The notes under the pieces are model-generated. The model saw only the letters and a list, made by a program, of their open reading frames with translations, did no database searches and was not told the DNA's origin. Made by a program: the position numbers and the translations under genes. A DNA stretch of 64,000 nucleotides from JAHBTB01 sp964451255 (GTDB lineage: Bacteria; Armatimonadota; Fimbriimonadia; Fimbriimonadales; Fimbriimonadaceae). Within the stretch, counting starts at the first letter, position 1, and every line of letters begins with the position of its first letter. This document shows, one piece after another, positions 54,060 to 61,965 of the stretch. The stretch spans positions 1,178,001-1,242,000 of the forward strand of contig CAYVHL010000001.1 of the NCBI GenBank assembly GCA_964451255.1, read 5' to 3'.

Positions 54060-54512
54060 TTAGTGCAGCACTTCGCCGCACGGAGACGCCGAGGTGATAC
54101 CGATGGCGGGAACAAACTTTTTGTGGTGTCGAACCGGCCTCCCGTAGGCCAGGTCTTCCATCCAAAGCTCCACCGCGTCCAGCGATCGCGCCACTTGTTC
54201 TTTGAAAGCTGGGTTGTCGCTTTGGGCGATCGCGCGGCGAAAGTCTTCGGCCGCATGGCCAAGGTCGCCTGTGCTGAGCCGTGCCATGCCACGAGTGTAG
54301 CGGTATCCGGGCTCGTGTGGGTTCAATCGGAGAAGGCGCGTCGTCGTCAAGATCACGTCGTCGAACTCGCAGCCGAACCACTGTGCCTGGGCGATCGTCT
54401 CCAGGGCTCCCATGTGGTCCGGATCTCGTGCCAAGGTCTCGAGGCACGCCTCCTTTGCTTGCCGCCAATTGAAAGACTGTAACATAAACCTTGCCTCCTC
54501 GAGCCTGGTCAT
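54060..54512 (-). CDS. Small TPR-like helical repeat protein
   Basis: 150 residues from ATG 54512. It begins TRLEEARFMLQSFNWRQAKEACLETL and continues with two or three 34-residue tetratricopeptide-like units (DPDHMGALETIAQAQWFGCEF, GYRYTRGMARLSTGDLGHAAEDF). The frame continues upstream to 54863 but the added part is basic, disordered and overlaps the next gene, so the later start is preferred; a GTG start about 18 codons earlier is also possible. Such proteins are protein-interaction scaffolds. A partner is not evident. Confidence 0.7.
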   Translation of the reverse strand: MTRLEEARFMLQSFNWRQAKEACLETLARDPDHMGALETIAQAQWFGCEFDDVILTTTRLLRLNPHEPGYRYTRGMARLSTGDLGHAAEDFRRAIAQSDNPAFKEQVARSLDAVELWMEDLAYGRPVRHHKKFVPAIGITSASPCGEVLH

Positions 54513-54675
54513 GTCCGAGACGAAGGCGACACGGCCCCCTTTACCGTGTTCTGACCCGACGACCAGCCTCTTTGCCTGTGAAGGGGATCCAACCGGTTCC
54601 GCCCCTGGCAGACGTTCACCAATCTTAGTCCGATCAGCCCCTCTCGTGTCTCTATGTCCTGCGAAGTTTCTCATG

Positions 54676-56595
54676 TTATGCAGAGGTTTTTTCAGAAACC
54701 AGGTGGTTTTGCGGGCCGAACGCGGCCACTTTGGCGCGTAGCGCAAGTGGAATCCGGGCCCTTCCGTCAGGTGTCGTGAGCGCGACCATAGAGGCGGTGG
54801 CTGCCGCTTCGTTCGCCCAACTTCGGGCGAACTGGTCGCCGACGTCGCGCAACGCGACCACATAGTCGCCCTCGTCCCGTCGGCACAGGCCCGAACCGGT
54901 CGGAAGCTTGGCGCGCATGCGCATGGCGAACTTTCGGACGGCCATGTCGTAGGCGGGCCGGCCGTAGGTCTCGACGAGTTCTTCGCGCCGAGGGACGTCC
55001 AGGTAGACCAGGCAACCCCGGCCCATATGCTTAAGGCAGTCTTGGAACTCGCGGGGGGTCATCAATCCTTCAGGGTCTCTCCCGCCTTGTTCGTGACGCG
55101 CAAGGGCATGGCCGAGCTCGGCGCTCACGATCCGGATGGTCTCCAACCTGGCGTTGTCCAAGCCGCCCACCCGGTGGGTGGCGGCGGTCAGGAACCCATA
55201 GGGCTCTTCACCGAATTGGATGGGTACGACCGCCACGCTGCCGATCCGCTTCTTGATCGCTTCCGCCTTGGGGAACCGGTCGTCGGCCAGGGCGTCGGTC
55301 ATGACGACCTCGGGCGCGCCCAACTTGAGCCAACCGCGTATGCCGGCGCCATAGGCGAAGGACATCGCGTCGATCGGCTGGACGGGAAGCCCGCGCATGG
55401 CCACCATGTCCGCAGAGTCGCCTTCCAGAAAGCTCACGGCGAGATGGTCTAGTCGGAGCACCTCCCCTAACTCTCGCACGACGCGCGAGACCAAGTTTTG
55501 CCTGGACTCTGATCCTTGGGCGGTGGTCGCCACGGTATAGAGGAGCTCCGTCTCTCGCAGCCTTCGGCGCTCCATGTCCCTTTCCCTCTGTCCGGCAAAG
55601 AGGTGGGACAGGCTGTCACCGGCGTCAGACACCAATTGGAGAGCGTCCTCCAGAGCCTTGAGGCTTTGGCAGAACATGGCGACCATGCCGACGATCCGCC
55701 CGCCCTTCTTGAGCAACGACGTGCCGATCTGGGTGCGGTCGCCTTCTGTTTTGATGGCGTTGAACCGCTTTTCAAAGATGTGCCGCGCTTGGGCGTCGCT
55801 CAGGCCTGCGGGCAGTTCGAAGAACGTCTCGGCGGAACCAACTGGGAACTTGCCGGCCGCGGCCTCGGCCACCAATTTACGCCCCCCGTCCGCCGCGCCG
55901 AAGACCACGACGCCGTCGGCGCCAGAGCTCTCCCGGGTCGCGTCCGCGAGGCCCTGGAAGGGATTGTCGCTAGGCCGGTTGATCGAGTCAAAGAGCTTGA
56001 CGATGGCTTGGTCTTTGCGGTGGCGCCTCTGGAGTTCTTCAGTGTGCTGACGGAGTGCCCGGTATGTGGCCCGGAGCTCGTTGTTGTCCCCCGGGGCGGC
56101 GGTCGGTTCTCCGACGGTCTCCGGGGTGATGTAGACAGGCTTTTCCTTGACGACGACGCGGGTCTGCTGGCCAAGGAGCCCGACGACCAACACTCCCAGC
56201 GTGTGGAGCATCACCGGCGCGGTGAACCCCTCGCCCCCGAACAAATTGGAGCCAACCATGATTGTCGAGGCTACGAGGGGCGCCATAGAGGCCGCTTCCG
56301 CTTCATACCGGCCGGTCGCCCACAACATTGGGGCGAGGACGAGAAATCCGTAATGCTGGAGTACGTGGGCGTCGCTGAGAAACGCGGCGATCCAGGCGGC
56401 GTCGACGACGGCGGCGATGCCGGCCACGCCTGAGTTGCGGTACCCCTTTTTCTCCACCATGTAGAGGAAGCTTGAGTACGCCAAGGCAAGCGCGCTTGCC
56501 TTCCAAGTGAAGTCGAAGTCGGGCTTGCCGGTCGCGATTGAGACCGCGAACGCTGCCAGGGCCACACAACATCGGAGGGCAAGCTCACCCATCAC
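54676..56595 (-). CDS. Membrane sensor with GAF domains and a degenerate GGDEF domain
   Basis: 639 residues. Four or five N-terminal membrane helices (residues ~5-145) are followed by a coiled-coil stretch (RATYRALRQHTEELQRRH) and two GAF-like sensory domains (~190-340 and ~365-510). The C-terminal domain resembles a diguanylate cyclase (GCLVYLDVPRREELVETYG), but the signature position reads CRRDEGDYVVAL in place of GGDEF, so it is unlikely to make c-di-GMP and may bind nucleotides or act as a scaffold. Signal and output are unknown. It is not obviously in an operon. Confidence 0.8.
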   Translation of the reverse strand: MMGELALRCCVALAAFAVSIATGKPDFDFTWKASALALAYSSFLYMVEKKGYRNSGVAGIAAVVDAAWIAAFLSDAHVLQHYGFLVLAPMLWATGRYEAEAASMAPLVASTIMVGSNLFGGEGFTAPVMLHTLGVLVVGLLGQQTRVVVKEKPVYITPETVGEPTAAPGDNNELRATYRALRQHTEELQRRHRKDQAIVKLFDSINRPSDNPFQGLADATRESSGADGVVVFGAADGGRKLVAEAAAGKFPVGSAETFFELPAGLSDAQARHIFEKRFNAIKTEGDRTQIGTSLLKKGGRIVGMVAMFCQSLKALEDALQLVSDAGDSLSHLFAGQRERDMERRRLRETELLYTVATTAQGSESRQNLVSRVVRELGEVLRLDHLAVSFLEGDSADMVAMRGLPVQPIDAMSFAYGAGIRGWLKLGAPEVVMTDALADDRFPKAEAIKKRIGSVAVVPIQFGEEPYGFLTAATHRVGGLDNARLETIRIVSAELGHALARHEQGGRDPEGLMTPREFQDCLKHMGRGCLVYLDVPRREELVETYGRPAYDMAVRKFAMRMRAKLPTGSGLCRRDEGDYVVALRDVGDQFARSWANEAAATASMVALTTPDGRARIPLALRAKVAAFGPQNHLVSEKTSA

Positions 56596-56875
56596 TTTAG
56601 GTTTTCGGCATGAAAAACCTGTGCTGGAGGGTGAGTTTCCCGCGAAAGTGCGAGTCTGGTGGTTTTACAGGGGTTCGGGTTGAAGCACGGGGGCCACCTC
56701 GGCCGAGTCGCAAGACAAGTTCACCCCCCGTAAGCAATGCTGAGCCAGGAATTGGTCCATACCTGGGACAGCACTTGCCGCGACCGTGATCGCCCTGCCT
56801 GCCTGGCATTCGAGTACTTACCGTCAATGAAGATAGGGCAGCGACCACACGCTCCAGACGTGGCCAGCTTCGTAG
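56596..56875. other. Intergenic gap between the GAF sensor and nfo
   Basis: About 280 nt without a gene I can support. A frame on the plus strand beginning at 56737 runs into nfo antisense and has no family features. Confidence 0.4.
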
Positions 56876-57727
56876 CTAGGACTTCGCCCACTCCCAGAGT
56901 CGGGCGACGTTGGTTTGGTGATGGGTTTCCGCCTCAGGGGTCTCGACCACGATCATCGTGTCTTCGAATCGCTTGTCTCGCACCAGGCATTGAAAGGCGA
57001 CCGGGCCGATCTCGCCCTCCCCGAGGTGCTCATGGCGGTCGACCTTGCTCCCGAGGCCCTTCTTACTGTCGTTGCAGTGGACGACTTTGATCCGGTCGCA
57101 TCCGACTAGCCTGTCGAACTCGCTGAAGGTCGCTTCGTAGGCTTCGGGGGTGCGGATGTCGTAGCCCGCCGCGAATACGTGGCAGGTGTCCAGGCAAACG
57201 GCTAGGCGTGCTGGGTCGCCGGCCGCCTCGACCAGCCAGGCCAGATGTTCGAATTTCCAGTTCAGGGCCGAGCCTTGGCCGGCCGTCGTCTCCATCAGCA
57301 AGGTGACGCTTTCAGGGGTGTCGGCCAAGACTTCCTTCGCAGACTCCGCGACCGCCCTGAGGGCGTCCGCCTCCTCTTGGTCGTTGGAAGCCCCCATGTG
57401 GCTGACCACGTACGGGATCTCGTAAAGGCCGCACCTCTGCATCTCGCGTTTGAGTCCGTCGACCGCCTTCTCACGCTTGTCTTTGTCCGCCGCCGCGAGG
57501 TTGATCAGGTAGCTGTCGTGGCTGACCGTGTGACTTCCCAGCCCGGTTCTCCTGGCCGACTCGATGAAGGCCTCCGCCATCTCGTCGGTGACCGGCTTGC
57601 TCGCCCAGTTGCGCGGGCTGCTGGTGAAGACCTGGACGGCAGTGCACCCGATGCCCACGCCGTTTTCCAGGGCCTGGGGGAGGCCCTTTCCGGTCGGCAT
57701 GTGGGCTCCGATGAGCTTGGCGGGCAT
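56876..57727 (-). CDS. nfo: Endonuclease IV (AP endonuclease)
   Basis: Nfo cleaves DNA at abasic sites in base excision repair. The 283-residue protein has the zinc-site and family motifs: SHDSYLINLA, VSHMGA, LMETTAGQGSALN, CLDTCHVFAAGYD and HCNDSKKGLGSKVDRHEH. A TAAGAA element lies 6 nt before the ATG. It is divergent from the phosphohexomutase gene. Confidence 0.97.
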   Translation of the reverse strand: MPAKLIGAHMPTGKGLPQALENGVGIGCTAVQVFTSSPRNWASKPVTDEMAEAFIESARRTGLGSHTVSHDSYLINLAAADKDKREKAVDGLKREMQRCGLYEIPYVVSHMGASNDQEEADALRAVAESAKEVLADTPESVTLLMETTAGQGSALNWKFEHLAWLVEAAGDPARLAVCLDTCHVFAAGYDIRTPEAYEATFSEFDRLVGCDRIKVVHCNDSKKGLGSKVDRHEHLGEGEIGPVAFQCLVRDKRFEDTMIVVETPEAETHHQTNVARLWEWAKS

Positions 57728-57762
57728 GTGGCGTTCTTACCTGGTCCAGGCCCGATGCCAGG

Positions 57763-57768
57763 TAACCT
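57763..57768 (+). promoter_or_regulatory. -10-like TAACCT before the phosphohexomutase gene
   Basis: TAACCT ends 10 nt before ATG 57779, which supports this start over the ATG at 57755. Confidence 0.4.
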
Positions 57769-57778
57769 CACCGCCGAC

Positions 57779-59134
57779 ATGGGCCAGTACCTTGCCTGCT
57801 TCAAAGCCTACGACGTCCGTGGCAAGGTGCCGTCGGAACTCGACCCCCGGGTCGCGAGGGCGGTCGGCCGCGCCTACGCCAGGCAGACTGGGGCCAAGAC
57901 GGTCTGCGTCGGCCACGACATCCGGCTGAGCGGCCCGGATCTCGCCGCCGCCCTGACCGAGGGGTTGAACGAGGAAGGGACCACCGTCGTGGATCTCGGG
58001 ATGGTCGGCACCGAGATGGTCTACTTCGCCACCGCAGCCTATGGCTACGACGGCGGAGTCATGATCACCGCCAGCCACAACCCGCCTGAGTACAACGGCA
58101 TGAAGATGGTCCGTCAGGAAAGCCGTCCGATCAGCGGCGACACCGGGCTGTATGACATTGAGAAGGACGCTTTTGACATCCTGGAAGGCAAGGTTCCTGC
58201 GGGCGCGGGCGCGGCCCGAAACACCACCCGTGATGCTTACCCCGACTTCGTGAAGCACTTGCTGGCGGTCTGTCCACCTGAATCCTTGAAGCCTTTCAGA
58301 GTGCTGGCCAGTCCGGGCAACGGGGCTGCCGGTGTCGCGATGGAGGCACTGATGCCTCACGTCCCGCTCCAAGTCACCAAGATGATGTTCGAACCGGACG
58401 GGCGGTTCCCGAACGGGGTCCCTAACCCGATCCTCGAGGAAAGCCGTGGGCCGGTCGTGGAGGCGATGAAGACTGGTAAGTACGACCTGGGCATAGCCTG
58501 GGACGGCGACTACGACCGTTGCTTCTTCATCGACGAGCGCGGCGAGTTCATCGAGGGCTACTACCTGGTCGGCCTTCTCGCACAGTCGATCTTGGACGAC
58601 AACCCCGGGGCGGCGATCATTTATGACCCCCGACTGACTTGGAACACGGTTGAGCTCGTTGCAAAACACGGCGGTCGGCCCGTGATGTGCAAGAGCGGCC
58701 ACGCCTTTATCAAGGAGAAGATGAGGGCGGAGAACGCCGTCTACGGCGGCGAGATGAGCGCCCACCACTACTTCCGGGCGCATTGGTACTGCGACAGCGG
58801 GATGATCCCGATGCTCCTCACCCTGCGCCTGATGGCCAAGACCGGCAAATCCCTTGGGGAACTGGTCGGTGGCATGATGGAGCGGTATCCGTGCTCGGGC
58901 GAGATCAACTCGACCGTCGCTGACGTCAAGGCGACGCTCGCGAAGGTGGAGGCCGCCTATGCCGGCGGCGACAAGAACCACATCGACGGCCTCAGCGTCG
59001 AGTTCTCGGATTGGCGGTTCAACTTACGCGGCAGCAACACCGAACCGGTCATCCGCCTCAACGTGGAGGCAAGGGGTGACAAGGACCTGCTCCGCGCGAA
59101 GACGGAAGAGGTCTTGGCCATGGTTCGGTCCTAG
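57779..59134 (+). CDS. Phosphomannomutase/phosphoglucomutase
   Basis: 451 residues in the alpha-D-phosphohexomutase family, which interconverts hexose 1- and 6-phosphates for sugar-nucleotide and surface polysaccharide synthesis. The catalytic phosphoserine is Ser99 (TASHNPPEYNGMK), the magnesium loop is DGDYDR (242-247), the sugar-binding loop is GGEMSAHHYFR and the phosphate-binding loop is RGSNTEP. Overall it resembles the bifunctional ManB/AlgC type. A frame reaching 57245 is antisense to nfo and not used; ATG 57755 is also possible but precedes the -10-like element. Confidence 0.93.
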   Translation: MGQYLACFKAYDVRGKVPSELDPRVARAVGRAYARQTGAKTVCVGHDIRLSGPDLAAALTEGLNEEGTTVVDLGMVGTEMVYFATAAYGYDGGVMITASHNPPEYNGMKMVRQESRPISGDTGLYDIEKDAFDILEGKVPAGAGAARNTTRDAYPDFVKHLLAVCPPESLKPFRVLASPGNGAAGVAMEALMPHVPLQVTKMMFEPDGRFPNGVPNPILEESRGPVVEAMKTGKYDLGIAWDGDYDRCFFIDERGEFIEGYYLVGLLAQSILDDNPGAAIIYDPRLTWNTVELVAKHGGRPVMCKSGHAFIKEKMRAENAVYGGEMSAHHYFRAHWYCDSGMIPMLLTLRLMAKTGKSLGELVGGMMERYPCSGEINSTVADVKATLAKVEAAYAGGDKNHIDGLSVEFSDWRFNLRGSNTEPVIRLNVEARGDKDLLRAKTEEVLAMVRS

Positions 59135-59386
59135 TGGGAGTAGGCCCAAAAGGCCCAGTAGATTCGCTAGGCTAAGGCCGACGCCGGTTCCGATATGCCA
59201 ATATTCCACACAGGCACGGAGTATCTCCGTCGCCTAAAAGGACGACTGACGCAGGAAGCGTCGCTGAGCGACCGCAAAGGGCTTGGCTTCACAGGGAACT
59301 TAAGGAAAGTTGTGAGGACCGGGATCCGCAAAGCGGGGATTTAGCGAAAGCAGGCAGCCAAACGTCGCCCTTGTTTGGAGCCAAAC
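59135..59386 (+). other. Structured 5' leader upstream of the SLH porin
   Basis: About 250 nt without an ORF, rich in potential hairpins. One pairs GGC-ACGGAG with CTCCGT-C-GCC (59213-59234), one pairs GACGC with GCGTC (59248-59262), one has CTTCACA/TGTGAGG arms with an inner AACTT/AAGTT stem (about 59288-59318), and one is CCGC-AAA-GCGG (59326-59336). It does not match a riboswitch I know. A TTGGAG ribosome site ends it. Confidence 0.4.
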
Positions 59387-61321
59387 ATGAACCGCATGAT
59401 GAAGCTCGCTCTGAGCACACTCTTGGGCGTGATGCTGGTCGTACCAGCCCTCGCTCAAGATCAATTCCCGGACGTTGTTCCGGATAGTCACTGGGCATAC
59501 GACGCCGTCGCCAACCTGAAGGGCAAAGTCTTAATCGGCTACCCCGACGGTAAGTTCCGCGGCGCGCGCGAAATGACCCGCTACGAGTTCGCTGTCGCGA
59601 TCGACCGTTTGTGGAAGATCTACGACGAGCGCTTTACTGCCATCGAAGGCCAGATCAAGGCTCTCGAAGGCCGACCGACGGGCGGCGGTGGTGGCACCAC
59701 GACCGACAACTCCGGCGACATTCAAGAGCTCAAGGATCAACTTGCGCAACTGAAAGCCGCCGTCGCAGGCATGAAGGACTACTCGGGCGACATCGCCGAG
59801 CTCCAGAAGCTTTCGAAGGAGTTTGAGAAGGAGCTCGCTGGCCTTGGCGTCAACGTCGAGGACATGAAGAAGCAGCTTGCTGACCACGAGGCCCGCCTCA
59901 AGGCTCTCGAAGCCTACAAGCCGGCTCTCGAGCTGCACGGCCAGGCTGACATGCTCATCCTCGCCAGCCACAGCACGGACGGCAACCTGGGCATCCTCCA
60001 CGGTGGCCAGGTCCTCGGCCAAGACCGGAACACGGGCTTCGCCGCGGGCATGTCCCGAAACTTCTCGGTACTTCACCAGCTCGCCTTGAACTTCAAGTCG
60101 ACTAACGAAGGCCCGAAGGTCCAGGGCACCCTCGTCGTCGGTAACGTCCTCGACACCCTGGGCTCCTATGGCGCCTATATGCCGGGAACGCAACTGGCGG
60201 TCGAAGGCACCACCGACGTCTACCTGCAAGACCTTGCCGTCAACTATGACGCCAGCCTCGCGGGCCAGGGCTTCAGCGCCCAGGTCGGTCGTGTGCACAC
60301 GCAGGTGGGCCACTACCTGTTCCAGCGCGCCGAGTACACCAACGAGTACTTCAGCAATGACGCTCGTGAGAACGGCGACTACTACTTCGACGGCGGCATC
60401 CTCAACTTCAAGTTCGGCAAAGCCAGCTTGAAGATCATGGGCGGCCGCAACAGCGCGCGCACCAGCACCAACGGCGTCGACCTCAACCCGATCCCGGCCG
60501 GTGCAGGCACCGTCGACCAGAACCTGGGCGTCCAGCTCATGTTCCCGATCGGTTCCATGGGCAGCGTGAACCTGGCCTACCTCTGGTTGGACAGCAACAC
60601 CCGCACGAACCTCGGCGGCACGACGGGCATCGTCAACCGATTGAACGTCTACGGCGGCGAGATCAAGCTGAAGTTCGACAAGATCAAAGTCTACGGCGCG
60701 TACTCGAAGTCGCAGATGAACGAGAACAACAGCAGCAGGCTCGACAGCGACAACGCCGCTTGGCACGCCCAGGTGACGTATGATGCTGGCAAGTTCCAGA
60801 TCGGGGGCGGCTTCCGCCGCGTCGAGAAGAACTTCCTTGCTCCTGGCGACTGGGGTCAGTTCGGAACATGGCAGAAGCCGGTGAACTTTGAAGGGTTCAA
60901 CCTCATGGCTTCCTATATGCCGAACGACAACCTCACGATCTGGGGCATGGGCGAGTTCGTCAAGGGCGTCAGCAACACGCCGGGCTTCGGCAACAACGTG
61001 TTGGCCGGCGGCTCCGACGACAAGATCGACGACTATGCCATCGGAGCGGACTTCAAGCTGAACAACATGTTCGACGTGAACCTCAAGTATGAGGACACGG
61101 CGTTCAAGTACGGCACGGGTACGCAACCGAAGCAGAAGTGGTACACGGTCGGCGTGGGCTACAACCTGGGCGCGACCAGCCGACTGACCTTCAAGTACAT
61201 CTTCAGCGATGTCAACAACCAAGGTCGGGCAGGCGGCACGTTCAATCCGGGCGGCCTCGGCGGAGCTACATCGGTCTTCAAGGGCGGCCTCTTGGCCACT
61301 CAGCTGACTGTCAAGTTCTAA
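59387..61321 (+). CDS. SLH-domain outer-membrane porin (OmpM/Slr-like)
   Basis: 644 residues. A signal peptide ends near VPALAQ. An S-layer homology domain follows (FPDVVPDSHWAYDAVANL, MTRYEFAVAIDRL), then a Gly-rich linker and coiled-coil region (residues ~85-180) and a large C-terminal beta-barrel (VQLMFPIGSMGSVNLAYLW, KIKVYGAYSK) ending in LTVKF. SLH porins tether the outer membrane to the cell wall in several diderm terrabacteria and also act as general porins. TTGGAG 6 nt before ATG 59387 fixes the start. A strong terminator follows, and a long structured leader precedes. Confidence 0.93.
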   Translation: MNRMMKLALSTLLGVMLVVPALAQDQFPDVVPDSHWAYDAVANLKGKVLIGYPDGKFRGAREMTRYEFAVAIDRLWKIYDERFTAIEGQIKALEGRPTGGGGGTTTDNSGDIQELKDQLAQLKAAVAGMKDYSGDIAELQKLSKEFEKELAGLGVNVEDMKKQLADHEARLKALEAYKPALELHGQADMLILASHSTDGNLGILHGGQVLGQDRNTGFAAGMSRNFSVLHQLALNFKSTNEGPKVQGTLVVGNVLDTLGSYGAYMPGTQLAVEGTTDVYLQDLAVNYDASLAGQGFSAQVGRVHTQVGHYLFQRAEYTNEYFSNDARENGDYYFDGGILNFKFGKASLKIMGGRNSARTSTNGVDLNPIPAGAGTVDQNLGVQLMFPIGSMGSVNLAYLWLDSNTRTNLGGTTGIVNRLNVYGGEIKLKFDKIKVYGAYSKSQMNENNSSRLDSDNAAWHAQVTYDAGKFQIGGGFRRVEKNFLAPGDWGQFGTWQKPVNFEGFNLMASYMPNDNLTIWGMGEFVKGVSNTPGFGNNVLAGGSDDKIDDYAIGADFKLNNMFDVNLKYEDTAFKYGTGTQPKQKWYTVGVGYNLGATSRLTFKYIFSDVNNQGRAGGTFNPGGLGGATSVFKGGLLATQLTVKF

Positions 61322-61342
61322 GCTGAAAGGCTAGTCAAGACC

Positions 61343-61375
61343 GACGGCCTCGGCGACTTAGTCGCCGGGGCCGTC
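61343..61375 (+). terminator. Strong terminator after the SLH porin
   Basis: A 15-bp stem (61343-61357 with 61361-61375, one G-U) with a TTA loop followed by TTCTG. Confidence 0.85.
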
Positions 61376-61430
61376 TTCTGTCCTACCCGCTAGAAACACG
61401 TGATACGAGTCTGTCGTCTAAGTAAATGGT

Positions 61431-61868
61431 ATGCAGACCAACAAAGTTGTCAAAGCCGCTATGATTGGAGGAGCCATCTTCTTCGCGGGTGTAGCTGGAG
61501 CGGGACAAATCAAGCAAGTGATCAAAGTCCTCGGAGTAGGGGCTGTCGTCGATCGTTTTGGTGGCGACATCAACAAAGAATTCAACAAGATCACTGGTCA
61601 CGAAGACACCAACAAGAGCTACACCAAGGTAGTCCCTATCCTCACCGTCGGCCTTGGGTCACGCGGTGCCATCGGGGCTGCCCAGGTCATGGGGTCTAAG
61701 TCGAACGTGGAAAAGGTGCGCGCCGTCGCCTCGCCGGAAATCGAAATGTTTGGAGAGATCCACCTTCGCGCCCTTATCCCGGTGTCGACCACCAATGTGA
61801 CCGACAGTAAGAACCTCAAGGCCGTCGATGGAGTGGGCGTCAGCGGCATCGTGGACCTCAAAGTCTAA
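61431..61868 (+). CDS. Small secreted hypothetical protein
   Basis: 145 residues, not recognised. An N-terminal hydrophobic segment (VVKAAMIGGAIFFAGVAGAG) looks like a signal peptide. The rest contains Gly/Val-rich stretches (VLGVGAVVDRFGGDINKEFN, VPILTVGLGSRGAIGAAQVMG) and a polar end; it resembles a small exported beta protein. A TAAGTA element lies 6 nt before the ATG. It lies between two terminator-isolated or independently started genes, so context says little. Confidence 0.6.
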   Translation: MQTNKVVKAAMIGGAIFFAGVAGAGQIKQVIKVLGVGAVVDRFGGDINKEFNKITGHEDTNKSYTKVVPILTVGLGSRGAIGAAQVMGSKSNVEKVRAVASPEIEMFGEIHLRALIPVSTTNVTDSKNLKAVDGVGVSGIVDLKV

Positions 61869-61965
61869 GACGGATCTGCGACGAAGTGGCCGGCGACGCC
61901 TGGAATCGCTGGCCACCGCGTCCTTGGCAGAGACAATTGCGACGCAAATCGAGTAGAACCTCGTG

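Noticed and set aside
54513..54863. N-terminal extension of the TPR gene
   Set aside because: Basic, unstructured sequence overlapping the next gene; the TPR-like region begins at ATG 54512.
57737..58981. 414-codon antisense frame in the phosphohexomutase
   Set aside because: Shadow of a GC-rich gene with all catalytic loops on the plus strand.
59211..59345. Cyclic dinucleotide riboswitch in the porin leader
   Set aside because: GCAAAG loops are suggestive, but the conserved core of c-di-GMP-I or ydaO-type aptamers could not be aligned.
59531..61222. 563-codon open frame antisense to the SLH porin
   Set aside because: It mirrors codon bias of the porin; the porin has signal peptide, SLH and barrel features, the antisense frame has none.
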